A stretch of DNA of 64,000 bases, taken from the NCBI GenBank assembly GCA_001600495.1, contig BCKE01000021.1, forward strand, positions 1 to 64,000, in the 5' to 3' direction. This DNA comes from Pilasporangium apinafurcum. Its lineage: Eukaryota > Oomycota > Peronosporomycetes > Pythiales > Pythiaceae. Shown here piece by piece: positions 9,539 through 20,179 of this stretch. How positions within the stretch are numbered: position 1 is the first letter of the stretch; each line of letters opens with the position of its first letter. The position numbers were made by a program, and so were the translations under genes. The notes under the pieces were generated by a model, which saw only the letters and a list, made by a program, of their open reading frames with translations, did not search any database and was not told the origin of the DNA.

Positions 9539-11367
9539 ATGAATGTGATTCTTTCCCGCCTCGGAACAACAGAACTGCGCACGTACTGCCGCGAAGCTCT
9601 GGACGCTGAGCTTGCAGACACGTATGAAGTGCTCACAAGGGCCGTCGCGGTGACGCAGCGACTCGAGGAGGTGCAAAGCGCATCGCTGCAGCTATGGGAC
9701 ACTATGCTCGAGGACATGCCGACAGTGTGGACGCGTGTGCAGCAACTCGATAAGCTGCGGATAGAGCTGTCGAAAAGCATGGATTTACTCGTCACGAATG
9801 TGCTAGAGAAACAAGAGTGGGTCGCTGTGAAGAATGAAGAGAGTAAAAAGCGAGACAATAATGTTGTTGATTTGTGTGAAGAAGCAACAACAATAACAAC
9901 GTCGTCATGGTCGGTGCCCACTCCTACCACTGCTGGTACAGAGTCATCATCTACTTTCACCGCATCAGAGACAGGACCATCGGAGACTCCAAAAACTCCT
10001 TCGAAGAAACGAAAGCTACTTTCTACAACATCATCGGAGTCAGACAAGCAGGAGCTAAAGAAGAAAAAGAAGCAGACAAGTGTGTCTACCTCTACATCAG
10101 CATCTTCACCAGCCTCATCCGCAGCTACAGCTTCCCATCAGACTTCGTTGTCACGTGCCTTGAAAAAATGTGGTGATTTCTGCACAGAGCTGTCGACCAA
10201 AAAAATGAACGTGCGGGTGGAGAGTTTCAGGACGCTCATGCAGAAATTCCACTCAGTACAGAAACGTCTTGGCATTATGGTCGAAGCAGACACAGCAGCA
10301 ACGATGGAAGCACTACAGTTGATTGTCTCGTGTATTGTTAACATTATTGTCAAGGGGAAACCGGAGCTGACGCGGCATTCAGCACAGCAATTGCTAAAGA
10401 ACATCATGGAGGTGCAGCGAAAATTTGCATCTCATGACACCAGCTTTGACAAGTATGTGGAACTTTTGTTTTCAGTTTTTTTACCTGCGTTTTCTCTTCA
10501 TGCATGAATTTAATGAATTGACGATGTAGGAATGTGAACGCTCTGTCGAAATATATTGATGCAACCTTTCCACTTACGAGGAAAAAAAAGCAAGAGCTAA
10601 AGAACCAAGTGCGATTAGCGCTGAGTGAAGTGAATGCCTGGACCGAGAAATCGTACACTGTGACGGATTTTATGGAGAAAATGAAGGTGGTGCGAGTAGC
10701 TATGGACAGCAATTGCGCCAACTGGAAGGCTACGAGTGACAAGACCGTATTGGAACTTCTTCACGCACTTGCAGATCGTTTGGACGCGTTTGGTGACAGT
10801 CCAGCCCAAGTCAAGCGAACCGAGACACTTCAAGCGTGGATATCTCTTATGGACGCTGATTTACAGATAACTAAAACCCCCAAAAAGAAGAAGTCTTTGA
10901 AGACTGTCTCGACGGTCGGGAGTGAAATAAAGGAGCCAAACAAGGAACCTTCGAAAAACCATGAACCGAAGGATACGAACAAACCCAGTGCTACACCTTC
11001 AACACCAAACCTACAAATCAGTGAACACGACTCTTTATCAAAGAAAGCCGATGCAAAGCAAACAAGCAGCCATGAGGTGTTGGCAATGGAATCAGACTCG
11101 GAACAAGTGAATCAAACCAATTCTTTACAAAAGAAATCAGAGAAAAGAAAGACGAGCATAGCGACTTCGCCCCACCTCGTGTCCGAGTCACCTTTGCAGT
11201 TTGCGGCGAGTGGAACTTGCTCTAACAATGAAATCAAGTCCGAGTTTGCGGCGGTGGAATCGGCATCGAACGTCAACAAATCATCATCACCGTCGGTTGC
11301 TAATTCACATCAAAGAAGTTGTTTAAATGGTTCAAAAGAAGCAAGTCATCTCTATTTCCAAGAATAA
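9539..11367 (+). CDS. Hypothetical nuclear-type protein, two exons
   Basis: Two exons (9539-10452 and 10530-11367) joined by a 77-bp GTATGT..TAG intron; the frame is kept across the join (SFDK|NVNALSKYID), giving about 583 residues. The N-terminal 100 residues are helical (LRTYCREALDAELADTYEVL). A Ser/Thr-rich linker with basic nuclear-localisation-like runs (KTPSKKRKLL, KKKKKQT) follows. A second helical region spans roughly residues 200-420, and the tail is Lys/Ser-rich and disordered with further KKKK-type runs. I do not recognise the family; composition suggests a nuclear protein. Without the intron the first frame would end in an AT-rich nonsense tail, which supports splicing. Confidence 0.7.
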
Positions 11368-11579
11368 CGAAGGCAAATATGTGCTATATTTTCAATGAAA
11401 TGTATGGAAATGATTTGACGAGCCGTTGAATATTGTCATGCAGCGAAAAGTCTTTCGAGACAGCCGATTTATTGGGGCATTAGAAGCATATATGAAAGCC
11501 ACCACTTCACAATCAGCTTATAAATACATCACTGCAACGCTGACTAGCATTTAAACAAAGCGGCGCCTATACTAACAAA

Positions 11580-12716
11580 TTACTGCCGCCATTTCCATTT
11601 TTCACCGATCGGTTGATAGCCTCGAATAGATGGGAGTACTGTCTTGGACGGGAGCACCCACAACAGCGCCATCAGCAACGCCCATTCGAGTGGGAACTCT
11701 ATCACTTCTAAGAGTACAACCCAATGCAGTAGCCACGTGCGACTGGACCACCCACTAGACGTGAAGAAGAAAATTGGATTGGCATCGATAATATCCTGCA
11801 CAGGGATATCAAAGGAAGAGTGATCCTCTGCCTGGCTCCTACTTGATGCCTTCGATGCTTCTTCCCTTGTTCGTCCGTACTGTGAGGCTGCCAAGAGGAG
11901 CAGTGACAGCACGCGCATGAAGCAAAAGATTGTAGAGATTGCGGCGATGCGTCGGATATTGCGTTGCCGGTGACTGGCGTCTTCCGCGACTTTTCCAAGT
12001 AGCGCGCACATACGACTGCCATACGCTGGCAGCAGAAACATGCAGACAAGGAAGCAAATCGCCAGCAGTGCCGTTGCAATCATGTACATACTACGACGCA
12101 TGGTGTCTTCAGGTGCCATCTGCAAGAACAGAAACGTCGCCATTTGCAGCAGGAACACCAGGACGACCATCTTGATGAAAAGCAAACGTGGTGGAGACGC
12201 TGGATGCGGCTGCCTGGAGTCAGTGGCACGAAACGACGCACCGCTACGCGCGATGTATTCGCTACCGACTTGCTCGATCATACTGGCCCACGTGTTAAAG
12301 ATGAGCAGAAACACACCACCCAACACAAATGCTGCGACCATGCCAAGTGCCTGCCATAAGATGACGATCTGTAGATATGATAGGTGGAGGTGGATGGCAT
12401 CCTTCACAGATCCATGCGAGCGATAGACGAAGAACATCCACACAGCCACAAAAAGGAACGCCAACGCACGAAAGCAGGCGCCCATACCGAGTAACGCAAA
12501 GAGCCGCACGGCTGTGATGTCGCTGAGCCGGTTCCGCCACATGCGTCGCCAGGAGATCGCACTTGGCACGAGAAAGAGACTTCCACAGGCGTAGAGACAT
12601 ACGTAGAGCAGGTAGAATGACGAGAAGGACGGTGTGTTGGAGTGAAGCGGCGCTGTGGTATGAGTGTTGTCGTTGGAGCCGCTGGCGCTGATGGCGTCCA
12701 ACATGCCCATCGCCAT
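11580..12716 (-). CDS. Multi-pass membrane protein, THH1/TOM1/TOM3-like
   Basis: From the ATG at 12716 (MAMGMLDAISASG) the protein has about 378 residues with roughly seven hydrophobic helices: FYLLYVCLYACGSLFLVPSA, LFALLGMGACFRALAFLFV, ILWQALGMVAAFVLGGVFLL, LLFIKMVVLVFLLQMATFLF, MIATALLAICFLVCMFLLPA, a helix starting ISTIFCFMRVLSLLLL, and a final WVVLLEVIEFPLEWALLMAL. The spacing and soluble loops resemble the THH1/TOM1/TOM3 (DUF1084) seven-helix family, but this is from overall appearance rather than a decisive motif. The frame extends a few codons upstream only with a non-ATG start. Confidence 0.7.
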   Translation of the reverse strand: MAMGMLDAISASGSNDNTHTTAPLHSNTPSFSSFYLLYVCLYACGSLFLVPSAISWRRMWRNRLSDITAVRLFALLGMGACFRALAFLFVAVWMFFVYRSHGSVKDAIHLHLSYLQIVILWQALGMVAAFVLGGVFLLIFNTWASMIEQVGSEYIARSGASFRATDSRQPHPASPPRLLFIKMVVLVFLLQMATFLFLQMAPEDTMRRSMYMIATALLAICFLVCMFLLPAYGSRMCALLGKVAEDASHRQRNIRRIAAISTIFCFMRVLSLLLLAASQYGRTREEASKASSRSQAEDHSSFDIPVQDIIDANPIFFFTSSGWSSRTWLLHWVVLLEVIEFPLEWALLMALLWVLPSKTVLPSIRGYQPIGEKWKWRQ

Positions 12717-13035
12717 GTTCTTCGTTTCGTTCTTATTGACGTCCACATGAGGATCCTAAGATGTGTGAAGAATACCGGTATGCTACCGTATCATACATGC
12801 ACTAGTAGAGCTCCAGTCCAAACCCTTGCGTGTCAAACACAAGTCACAGAAGCAGTTCATGAGAATTGGATATGAAAGAACCAAATCATTTCTTCTGTCG
12901 CACTTACTCATTAATGTGCATGAAACTGTAGCTGTATTACCATCTCGGTGACTATCGCAGTTCATTTGGTATAGTTGTGGACATACAAATTGTTCACAGA
13001 AAAGAGACATATGGTGTATAGACTGTTATGCGTCT
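12717..13035. other. Intergenic between two minus-strand genes
   Basis: About 320 bases that should hold the promoter of the THH1/TOM1-like gene and the 3' end of the DJ-1/PfpI gene; no specific site recognised. Confidence 0.4.
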
Positions 13036-13740
13036 TTACGCGAACGGATCGTTGGACGGATCGGTATTGGGCACGGTCTCGAGATACTTGGCCATATCTG
13101 CAGCCGCTTCTGGTCCATACTTGTCGATGATAAACGCATGCGCCATGTCCATGCCCGCAGATACGCCCGAACTGGTCCAGATGTTGCCATCGACGACCCA
13201 CCGCGCCTTGCGTACCCAGTTTACGTTTGGATGTGCACTCACAATCGAGTCAAACGAAAGCTTGTTGGTCGTAGCGTTTTTGCCGTCAAGGAAACCCGTG
13301 GTTGCAAGAATCGCTGATCCAGTGCAGACTGTGAGCACGTACTTGGCACGTGTCGCTGCTTGCTTGATGAACGCTAAGAAGGCAGTGTCTTTGACTACTT
13401 GCAGTCTTCCCAAACCACCAGGAATGAGCAAAATGTCAATCTCGCCCGTAAAGTCTTCGTAGGTGGTAGTGCTGTAAAGCGGAACCCCCGTATTGGCCTC
13501 TCCTGTTCCTTTTTTCGCACGTAGCGGCCCTTGCTTCTGAGAGATGGTAACAAAGTTGACTGGCACACCGATTGTAGGCAAGAGCTCCAGGTAGGACGTC
13601 GGACCGACGTAATCCAGAAGCATTACCTCCTCGAACACGATCACGCCAATCACCAACGGTGTCGTTTCTGCTGCACTTGCCATCTTGTCGCCTTTTATTA
13701 ATCTGATCGCGTGTTCGGCTCTGCTTGCAAATCTTTTCAT
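13036..13740 (-). CDS. DJ-1/PfpI family protein (isonitrile hydratase-like)
   Basis: A single-domain class I glutamine amidotransferase-like protein. It shows IGVIVFEEVMLLDYVGPTSY, where the family acidic residue lies early in the fold, DILLIPGGLG, and the nucleophile elbow VLTVCTGSAILA with the Cys near residue 139. WTSSGVSAGMDMAHAFI follows, typical of the InhA/PfpI branch that includes isonitrile hydratase. Two ATGs are possible: residue 1 (13740) adds an Arg/Lys-rich 19-residue leader (MKRFASRAEHAIRLIKG) that could target mitochondria, and residue 20 (13683) gives a plain cytosolic form starting MASAAETTPL. Substrate is not predictable from sequence alone. Confidence 0.9.
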   Translation of the reverse strand: MKRFASRAEHAIRLIKGDKMASAAETTPLVIGVIVFEEVMLLDYVGPTSYLELLPTIGVPVNFVTISQKQGPLRAKKGTGEANTGVPLYSTTTYEDFTGEIDILLIPGGLGRLQVVKDTAFLAFIKQAATRAKYVLTVCTGSAILATTGFLDGKNATTNKLSFDSIVSAHPNVNWVRKARWVVDGNIWTSSGVSAGMDMAHAFIIDKYGPEAAADMAKYLETVPNTDPSNDPFA

Positions 13741-13989
13741 ATTGCAACTTGAAATAATTCTTCCATTAAGTTCGCAGTGTCCACACTAAGTGCGTTTTCG
13801 ATAATATTGCAAAGCCTTGAATATTTTCTTCTGGCAGCTCTCGCTTAAGTTCGCAAACAGCATCGTGTCGACAGTGGAAGTAGAGAGGAACGAAAAAAGG
13901 AATTACCACTCCACCTATTTGTCTCACCCTCTCTCCTTCTCTCCGTTGACGCTCGCCATAAAGTGCAAGTAGAAGCACCGTAAGCCGCG

Positions 13990-14430
13990 ATGGGGAAGTA
14001 TGTGCTGCGCGTGGTGCTTTACAAGTGCCAGGATCTGGCAGCAGCCGATCCCATCGCTGCTGGTGGCAAAAGCGACCCATACGTAGTGTTTTCCATCAAT
14101 GACATGACCAAGAAGAGCTCGACTATCATGAACGATCTCAACCCACAATGGTCACCGCCAGAAAAATTCGAGTTTGAGCTTGAAGAGTGGGAGAACGAAT
14201 TCATGATCGTGCAGGTGTTCGACTACGATCGATTTTCACGCGACGATTTGATCGGATCGGCTGTCATCCCATTGACACTCTACGCAGGCAATCGACATAA
14301 CGAACTATATAGCTATCCGCTTGTGCTACCAGATGAAGTAGGTGGTCTCGGCGCACCACGCAGCGATATCTTTTTGCAGATCAGCTTGACCACGAAAGAG
14401 GGCAAACCTGTGGACTACAATTACTACTGA
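13990..14430 (+). CDS. Single C2-domain protein
   Basis: The 146-residue protein is one C2 domain with a short tail. KYVLRVVLYKCQDLAAADP, KSDPYVVFSIND and LNPQWSPPEKFEFEL form the first part. VQVFDYDRFSRDDLIGSAVI supplies the second calcium-loop aspartates, and IFLQISL is the last strand. The Asp pattern (SDPY, DYDRFSRDD) is consistent with calcium-dependent membrane binding, as in the small plant/protist C2 proteins. There is no membrane segment. A pyrimidine-rich stretch (about 13921-13945) precedes the ATG. No intron is needed. Confidence 0.92.
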   Translation: MGKYVLRVVLYKCQDLAAADPIAAGGKSDPYVVFSINDMTKKSSTIMNDLNPQWSPPEKFEFELEEWENEFMIVQVFDYDRFSRDDLIGSAVIPLTLYAGNRHNELYSYPLVLPDEVGGLGAPRSDIFLQISLTTKEGKPVDYNYY

Positions 14431-15284
14431 TCTGAGTGCGATATTGTGTCTTCTAGCTTTTTGTTATGTAAATCTATCTTTTCGTCGCTCTGTAAATATA
14501 ATCGGAAATCCTCCGTTGATTATCGCTGTTTTTCATTTTCCATCCTTTACGCATTTCATTTGCGCAACGAAAAGCGTATGACGCCAGGTGTCAAGTCCTC
14601 TTGCGTCTTAGGCGATGATGATGCATATTTGTGTGATGCAAGCTGCGAAAGCACCAACGCCATCGTTTTCAGCGATGTCTTGACCCAATGATGCACGGAT
14701 TGGAAGAGTCAGGAATGGATGACATTCATACAGTATCGTTGGCTCAGTGTGCCTCTGAACCCACAAGTGTCCATTCTCTCCCCTCCTCTCTTCGGTCGCT
14801 TCACTCTTTTGTTGGAATGTGTTGTGTGAAGATCACTCATCATTCATTATCTTTGCTTGCAATTGCTCTCTAATGGGTAAGCTCAACATTTTTTAGCATA
14901 CGCAACCTCCAGCTGGTTTGCGGGGGGACCAAGAGACACGATCGCCTTCAGTTTGTACTGTAGCGACTCGTACGTTTCCTTCTTTTGTGCTACAAAAGAT
15001 AGAATTGATGGTGGAGGATGCTTCCATCCATGTGGAGAGGGTTTGTGTGTGAGCATGGTCCAATATCAAGAGTAGTAACGATGTATCATCGGGTAGTGTG
15101 CACTGTTATTGCAAGTTCTGAACTTTCCATGCGAGTACTGTATACGGAGCTCTCATGCACGGGATTTAACGTGAAATATGGGAGCAAAAGTGGCCAAGTG
15201 TATCCTTCTAAACCAAACGCATGGAATTTTGGAATAAGCATTCAGAGTGTAGTACAAAGCACACAGGTTAACCTACACAATTAT
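14431..15284. other. Intergenic, nothing recognised
   Basis: About 850 bases with only chance-like short frames; T-rich just after the C2 gene, as expected of a 3' end. Confidence 0.4.
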
Positions 15285-15289
15285 GCAAC

Positions 15290-15362
15290 AAGGCGGGGGG
15301 ATAGAACCCCTACATCCCACAGGCAAAAGCAACCAGCCTGATACAGCCAGTGTGGCTCCCAA
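15290..15362 (-). repeat. tRNA-like (pol III box) sequence, possible SINE head or tRNA relic
   Basis: Reading the minus strand, an A-box-like TGGCTGTATCAGG (15337-15349) is followed about 30 bases later by a B-box-like GGTTCTATCCC (15298-15308). The B-box sits in a T-arm hairpin with a 4-bp GGGG/CCCC stem and 7-base loop. The flanks do not form an acceptor stem, so it is not a working tRNA. A tRNA-derived SINE head or dead tRNA is the likeliest reading. Confidence 0.35.
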
Positions 15363-15886
15363 GGTTGCACTGTGTACACTAAAGTGTACTGAATTAAGAG
15401 AATTAGTCATAAAATCCCACTGGTACGTCGGTCGTCGATTTGCCACTCAGGGGTAGGGCAGCGTTACAGACATGGTCCCCAAATATTTAATTTCATAGTT
15501 CCATCCACAATAGTGGATTTACATTCTTCAAAAAACTAATTTGTAATTATTTATAAGGTATATTTATTATTAAAGGTTATGAGTTATAAAGATGCATAGT
15601 AAAACTAGGTGTGGATGTGGCTGACGTGTTGTTGTTGCTGCGTTCAACTGATGTGCATTGGTATTCCTGGGCTTGTGGGTTTGTGTGCCATTTCGCGCTT
15701 TGGCTTGTGTGCGGCAAGACGAAAGAAAGCCATTCGCTTTTCTGTTGTGATCGTAAGAGCCAGGAAGAGACGACACTGTCCGTCGGCACGGGAAAGAACA
15801 AAACACGATCGCTTGCCAGTCTGATTCGAGAGACGCATTCACGTACAGACGATTGGATTTGAAGAAAATCCGGTGGGTCGTAAAAA
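15363..15886. other. Upstream region of the START-FYVE gene
   Basis: About 520 bases. Short frames on both strands in 15570-15880 overlap and look like chance. An AT-rich block (15480-15600) is followed by more balanced sequence that probably forms the promoter and 5' UTR. Confidence 0.4.
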
Positions 15887-18445
15887 ATGGCCGCCTTCCA
15901 CATGGCCCCCCTGGCATTAGCAGTCACAGCCGATCCATTCCTCAAGTCCCCCAACAATCCGATCAATATGAGCCGCACCGCGGAGAATAAGATCACAGGT
16001 CATGCACCGTCCGTACGAGTGCTGGAGCGCGCGCGGGAGTCGGCATCCGACCTGGCGCAACTTGCGAGTACACAAAGCGGATGGAAGTTTGTGACAGAGA
16101 AAAACAACACCATGATCTATGAGATGCATGGCCGCGCACTACCACCGACACTCCATACCGTCGCGAGTTTCGGTGCGGGTGGCGGGCAACCTTCAGATTA
16201 TTACATCGTTCGCGGTGTGACTACCGTCAATAGTAATGTGCACACGATGCTGGAACTGCTCACAACCAGCACGACCGATGGATTTAAGGACCTCATGCGA
16301 CAGATTTTCCCCAAGAATTTCATCAATGGTATCACTATCAACAACCTCACATGCACTACACCACCTCCATTCGCTGTGGATCCGAACAGCACAAGTGGCA
16401 GACGCCAGAGTTTCAGTGAAGACGATGCCTACAGTGTTAATTGGCTGTCCTTGCGTGGATCGACCTCTCTCAGTGGATCAGAAACAGCGCGTGATTTTAC
16501 GTTTGTTTGCTATCAGGACGCTTTCCAACGACAAGATCGAGCACTGACACGTGTGGGCAAAGGCGCTGCGCGTGAAAGCAGTGCTCAGGGCACGAAATTG
16601 ATTGGCGTGCATGCAATCACGTCGCTTAATTTCGCAAATATCCCTCATCTACCTAAATCTCAACACACAAGTCGCGTACATTTACGGAATTCCGGATTTG
16701 TCATTGAAGAAACGAACGACCCGAATACGTTTCGATTATCCATGTTCTTGTCACTTTTACCATCAAAATCAACGCTCAAACACCCAAAACGGTACCAGAA
16801 ATGGCTCCAGTCGCTCTGTGCGAGTGTCGGCAATTTGGCACGGATGACTCCACAGCCACTCGGCTCGACAGTCATGTTTGGTGGTGTTGTGTGGAAAGAC
16901 AGCGACCACTGCTTCATCTGTCTCAAGATGTTCCGCACGTTCCGTCGGTGCCATCATTGTCGTTTCTGTGGCGAAGCAGTGTGTGGAAACTGTTCAGGGT
17001 TTGTAAATGCTGCCACTCGTCCTCGACGTAATAGTAACTCCAGTGTGGATTCAATGCATTCATCCGATTCGAGCGACGAAACGCGCACAGTGATGGAGAT
17101 TCGGGGATGCACCATTTGTCTCGAGAATATGGGCCAATACCACAATAGCTTCCAGTATCATCATCAGCAACAACTCACAGCATCAGGCAGTCGACATTCC
17201 AGTTCTAGCTCCAACAGCATCACATCGTCCTTTTATAACAGTAATAGCAGTAATGCTCTCCCACAGGCAGCTCAGCAGCAACAACAGCAACACCAAGGAC
17301 ATGCACCATCAGCCGATTCGATTGTTGACGATGAGGATGTGATCTCATTTGGAGATGAGAGCGATCGTCACAGTGCGACTAGCCACCACAGTGGCTTGGC
17401 TCGCAAAGATAGCTTTCCCATGACAATGGACAGCTTGTCGACACAGCCACTGAAGAATTTGAATGATTATCAGAATGCTCCAAATACACTGTCGCTTTCT
17501 ACTGCGAGCAGCTCTTTCTCACGCACGTCGCATGAGGAACGCCATCGATTCATTTCATCCGCTAGTAGCAGTGATCTGAACTTGCCAGTACGCAACTATT
17601 CCGCTTCGGAAGTGTCCTTCGGTGGAGATCTCTCGACCGATCCAGATATTTTAGCACTTGCAGGTCTAACGATGAAGCCTAGGATGCCTACGACCGCAGA
17701 AGGCGAAGTGGATCAAGAAGATGATTACAGAGGCAACTCTTGGAGCGGCGCTGCATCCATGCGGTCAAGTGGCGGGGGAGCATCAGTTCGTTCAAGTGGT
17801 GGTGCTGCATCGTATCGGTCCAGTGGCGGCAATGATGCAGGTTTGAGATTACAGCAACAGCAACAGCAGCAGCAGGTGGAACAACCATCACCAACACAAC
17901 AGCAACTACCACCACAGCAGCCATCACAACAGACGCAGGGAGGAACTGGTAATGGAGCGCGTTTCCATTTCTCAGTGATGAAACCAGGTCCATCGGATGC
18001 AACAAAAGCAGCGGTGATTGCAGCTGTAGCACCATCAGCTTCAGCATGTTTGAATTATCAGGAGGACTTGAGTTCTAGTCGAGTGGCCAACGGGAAGCCA
18101 CCGATGATGAGACCACAGCAGCAGCAACAGTACCAACCACAGCACCTGATGCCATCAATGGTTTTGTCAACCAAGTCGACCAAATTGATGAATTCACGCG
18201 CGCATAGTCAATCGAATCCTGTGCGGATGATTCCGCAGCCCCATTTGACACAGCACTGGAACCCGAGCACATCGATGACGTCTTCTACGTCTTCAAACGA
18301 GATGAGTGACATGATTCTCCTTAATCCAGTGGTGCCAGCTGCATCAGAGTTTGTCGAGTTCCAAGATGCGACACGTGAATCCATCTTTGTGCGTCCAGAT
18401 AACGGAAGTGACATGATCCCGTTGGATCTTATGGGGAAGTTTTGA
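15887..18445 (+). CDS. START-like plus FYVE zinc-finger protein
   Basis: An intronless gene encoding 852 residues. Residues about 45-330 resemble the START-type lipid-binding module that precedes FYVE fingers in many oomycete proteins (GWKFVTEKNNTMIYEM at the start, LPSKSTLKHPKRYQKWLQSL near the end). The FYVE finger is at about 336-416. It has WKDSDHCFICLKMF (first CxxC), FRRCHHCRFCGEAVCGNCS (a variant of the R-HHCR-CG phosphoinositide-binding motif and the third Cys pair) and GCTICLEN (last pair). A Ser-rich insert of about 35 residues sits before the last pair. The long C-terminus is low-complexity, rich in Ser and Gln, including a run of nine or more Gln codons. All eight zinc ligands are present, so PI3P binding on endosomes is the family expectation. 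The ATG has a good context (AAAATGGCC). Confidence 0.92.
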   Translation: MAAFHMAPLALAVTADPFLKSPNNPINMSRTAENKITGHAPSVRVLERARESASDLAQLASTQSGWKFVTEKNNTMIYEMHGRALPPTLHTVASFGAGGGQPSDYYIVRGVTTVNSNVHTMLELLTTSTTDGFKDLMRQIFPKNFINGITINNLTCTTPPPFAVDPNSTSGRRQSFSEDDAYSVNWLSLRGSTSLSGSETARDFTFVCYQDAFQRQDRALTRVGKGAARESSAQGTKLIGVHAITSLNFANIPHLPKSQHTSRVHLRNSGFVIEETNDPNTFRLSMFLSLLPSKSTLKHPKRYQKWLQSLCASVGNLARMTPQPLGSTVMFGGVVWKDSDHCFICLKMFRTFRRCHHCRFCGEAVCGNCSGFVNAATRPRRNSNSSVDSMHSSDSSDETRTVMEIRGCTICLENMGQYHNSFQYHHQQQLTASGSRHSSSSSNSITSSFYNSNSSNALPQAAQQQQQQHQGHAPSADSIVDDEDVISFGDESDRHSATSHHSGLARKDSFPMTMDSLSTQPLKNLNDYQNAPNTLSLSTASSSFSRTSHEERHRFISSASSSDLNLPVRNYSASEVSFGGDLSTDPDILALAGLTMKPRMPTTAEGEVDQEDDYRGNSWSGAASMRSSGGGASVRSSGGAASYRSSGGNDAGLRLQQQQQQQQVEQPSPTQQQLPPQQPSQQTQGGTGNGARFHFSVMKPGPSDATKAAVIAAVAPSASACLNYQEDLSSSRVANGKPPMMRPQQQQQYQPQHLMPSMVLSTKSTKLMNSRAHSQSNPVRMIPQPHLTQHWNPSTSMTSSTSSNEMSDMILLNPVVPAASEFVEFQDATRESIFVRPDNGSDMIPLDLMGKF

Positions 18446-18613
18446 ATGAAGAAACGATCGAGAAAGAGAGCGAAAACCGCTTACAAATATGGACGATTCA
18501 CCCAGTTTTGCGTTTTCATAGACCATTAAAAAATTCGTATTTATAATATTACCAAAGAATCATTTTGAGCAAGCGCTCCACTCTGGGATACTTTATGATG
18601 ATTCACCTTTCGT

Positions 18614-20179
18614 TTATTTGCTAGAATCAGATTGGTTATTGGTGTTGCTTACCAGTGAAACACTTTCCGTCGCGCTTTCTGTGGGCTCTACTGTGCGAAC
18701 TTGGACACTGATCTCATTATTGTCAACGCTTTTGTCTTTCACTTGCAGTTGAATATGTTGTCTATTTTCGAGCTTCTGGTCCTTTTGGTTCTTCTGCTTC
18801 AATAAGTCTCCCAAATCCTTCACGAAGGTGTGAAATTCGTCCAAATCCATAAAAAATTTTCCTTCGAACGCCTTGTTTGGATGCGTAAAGCTCTGGCCCG
18901 CCACATTAAAGGAAAAACCTACCGTACTGTCCGCCTCATCGCCGTCCTCATCTTCTTCTATGTACTCTTCCAGCTCGTCATCAAATAATCGACTGCGCAG
19001 AGCAATTCCCTCCGTACTCAGCAAAATCGTTCGCTTCATCATGTACTTGTCACATGCAACAAAGAGCACATGACAGACAGCGTCTTCAGGCAAATGAAAA
19101 ATTTCAAAGGGACAACACCCTTCTATTACAGGGTTGGAATCTTCCAGAGGTCGTTCCTGTTGTTCATGGTACTCCTCGGAAAGCTGGAGATGCACCGGAG
19201 TCTGTGGATGGAGAGACATTTCGTCCTTCATCAACACGTGCTGCTCGTAATGTGGCTCTTCACTACGTGGTTCATCGATCCCGCGCCAAATAAGTTGGAA
19301 GTAGCCATGTAAAACAGCTTCTACGCGTGGCAGGCGGTATTTCAATCGCAACGGCAGGCTGCGATCATGTATAAAGTCTAGAGGATGACCGCGTTCAACC
19401 GATAAATACTCATTGCTTGGTAAAAACGCGAGAAAATAGTCCATACAGTAGCTCACATCTCCGTTCTCTGGCTCTTCCACATCCTTATCAGCCTCATTGG
19501 CTTTCAAAGACGATGATGAGGGATTCACAAATCGACGGATCTCTTGCGCTTGAACGCGCTGTTTGCTGTTACGTAGCGCCTGCAGCGCCACATTGCGTCG
19601 TGTTCTCGCCATTGGGATGGTTGGAACGATGCTTGAGGCGGTTGGTGATGACACTTGTTGTTCTTGACACTTATACAGTTGTGCTTGTTGTTGCTGTTGT
19701 TCATCTTTTGCAATGTCTTCAGAGGATCGCAACACTTCTGGTGGTACGAGATCAATCGGGAAGAGACCGTAGAGATCACGCCCTTGCTTTTCGAATTGTT
19801 GTTTGTAATGCTGCATCACAAATGGCAAGAACGAGAGGTTTCCTGTCACACATGCACGATGGCAGGCCGTCCAGAGCGACGTATTGGTCGTAGAAGTATT
19901 CCAAGCGTCAGGGTGATTTGGTAGAAGTAACTCTAATGCAATCAGCATCTGCTGAAACTGCTGAGCTGAGTCGATCTCCATCGCCACGACTGTATGAACC
20001 GCTTCTTCGATCTCTAGCGCCAGCTCTTCCGTAAGCGCGGTGCTGTCGCTAACATTCTTGGTATCAGAAGAAGACGAAAGGTTTTGCTGTTGCTTTTTGG
20101 TTTGAAGAAGGCTTCTGAGGGTTTGGATGTCGCCCTCACAAACACAGTCGACGATGCTCTGACTAGCAGAGTTCCCCAT
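18614..20179 (-). CDS. Hypothetical protein with N-myristoylation-like start
   Basis: The 521-residue protein begins MGNSASQSIVDCVCEGD, which fits the Gly2/Ser6 N-myristoylation pattern and could anchor it to membranes. The N-terminal 120 residues look helical and faintly ankyrin-like (VCEGDIQTLRSLLQ; CHRACVTGNLSFLPFVMQHY). A glutamine-rich linker follows. The middle (CMDYFLAFLPSNEYLSVERG; LRLKYRLPRVEAVLHGYFQL) and C-terminal part (CPFEIFHLPEDAVCHVLFVA; acidic EEYIEEDEDGDEAD) are well-structured, but I do not recognise the family. No introns are needed. It is convergent with the START-FYVE gene, with about 170 bases between the stops. Confidence 0.75.
   Translation of the reverse strand: MGNSASQSIVDCVCEGDIQTLRSLLQTKKQQQNLSSSSDTKNVSDSTALTEELALEIEEAVHTVVAMEIDSAQQFQQMLIALELLLPNHPDAWNTSTTNTSLWTACHRACVTGNLSFLPFVMQHYKQQFEKQGRDLYGLFPIDLVPPEVLRSSEDIAKDEQQQQQAQLYKCQEQQVSSPTASSIVPTIPMARTRRNVALQALRNSKQRVQAQEIRRFVNPSSSSLKANEADKDVEEPENGDVSYCMDYFLAFLPSNEYLSVERGHPLDFIHDRSLPLRLKYRLPRVEAVLHGYFQLIWRGIDEPRSEEPHYEQHVLMKDEMSLHPQTPVHLQLSEEYHEQQERPLEDSNPVIEGCCPFEIFHLPEDAVCHVLFVACDKYMMKRTILLSTEGIALRSRLFDDELEEYIEEDEDGDEADSTVGFSFNVAGQSFTHPNKAFEGKFFMDLDEFHTFVKDLGDLLKQKNQKDQKLENRQHIQLQVKDKSVDNNEISVQVRTVEPTESATESVSLVSNTNNQSDSSK

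Noticed and set aside
17268-17300. Gln-codon runs in the START-FYVE gene as a microsatellite expansion
   Set aside because: Short CAG/CAA mixtures are common in disordered tails; nothing unusual beyond that.
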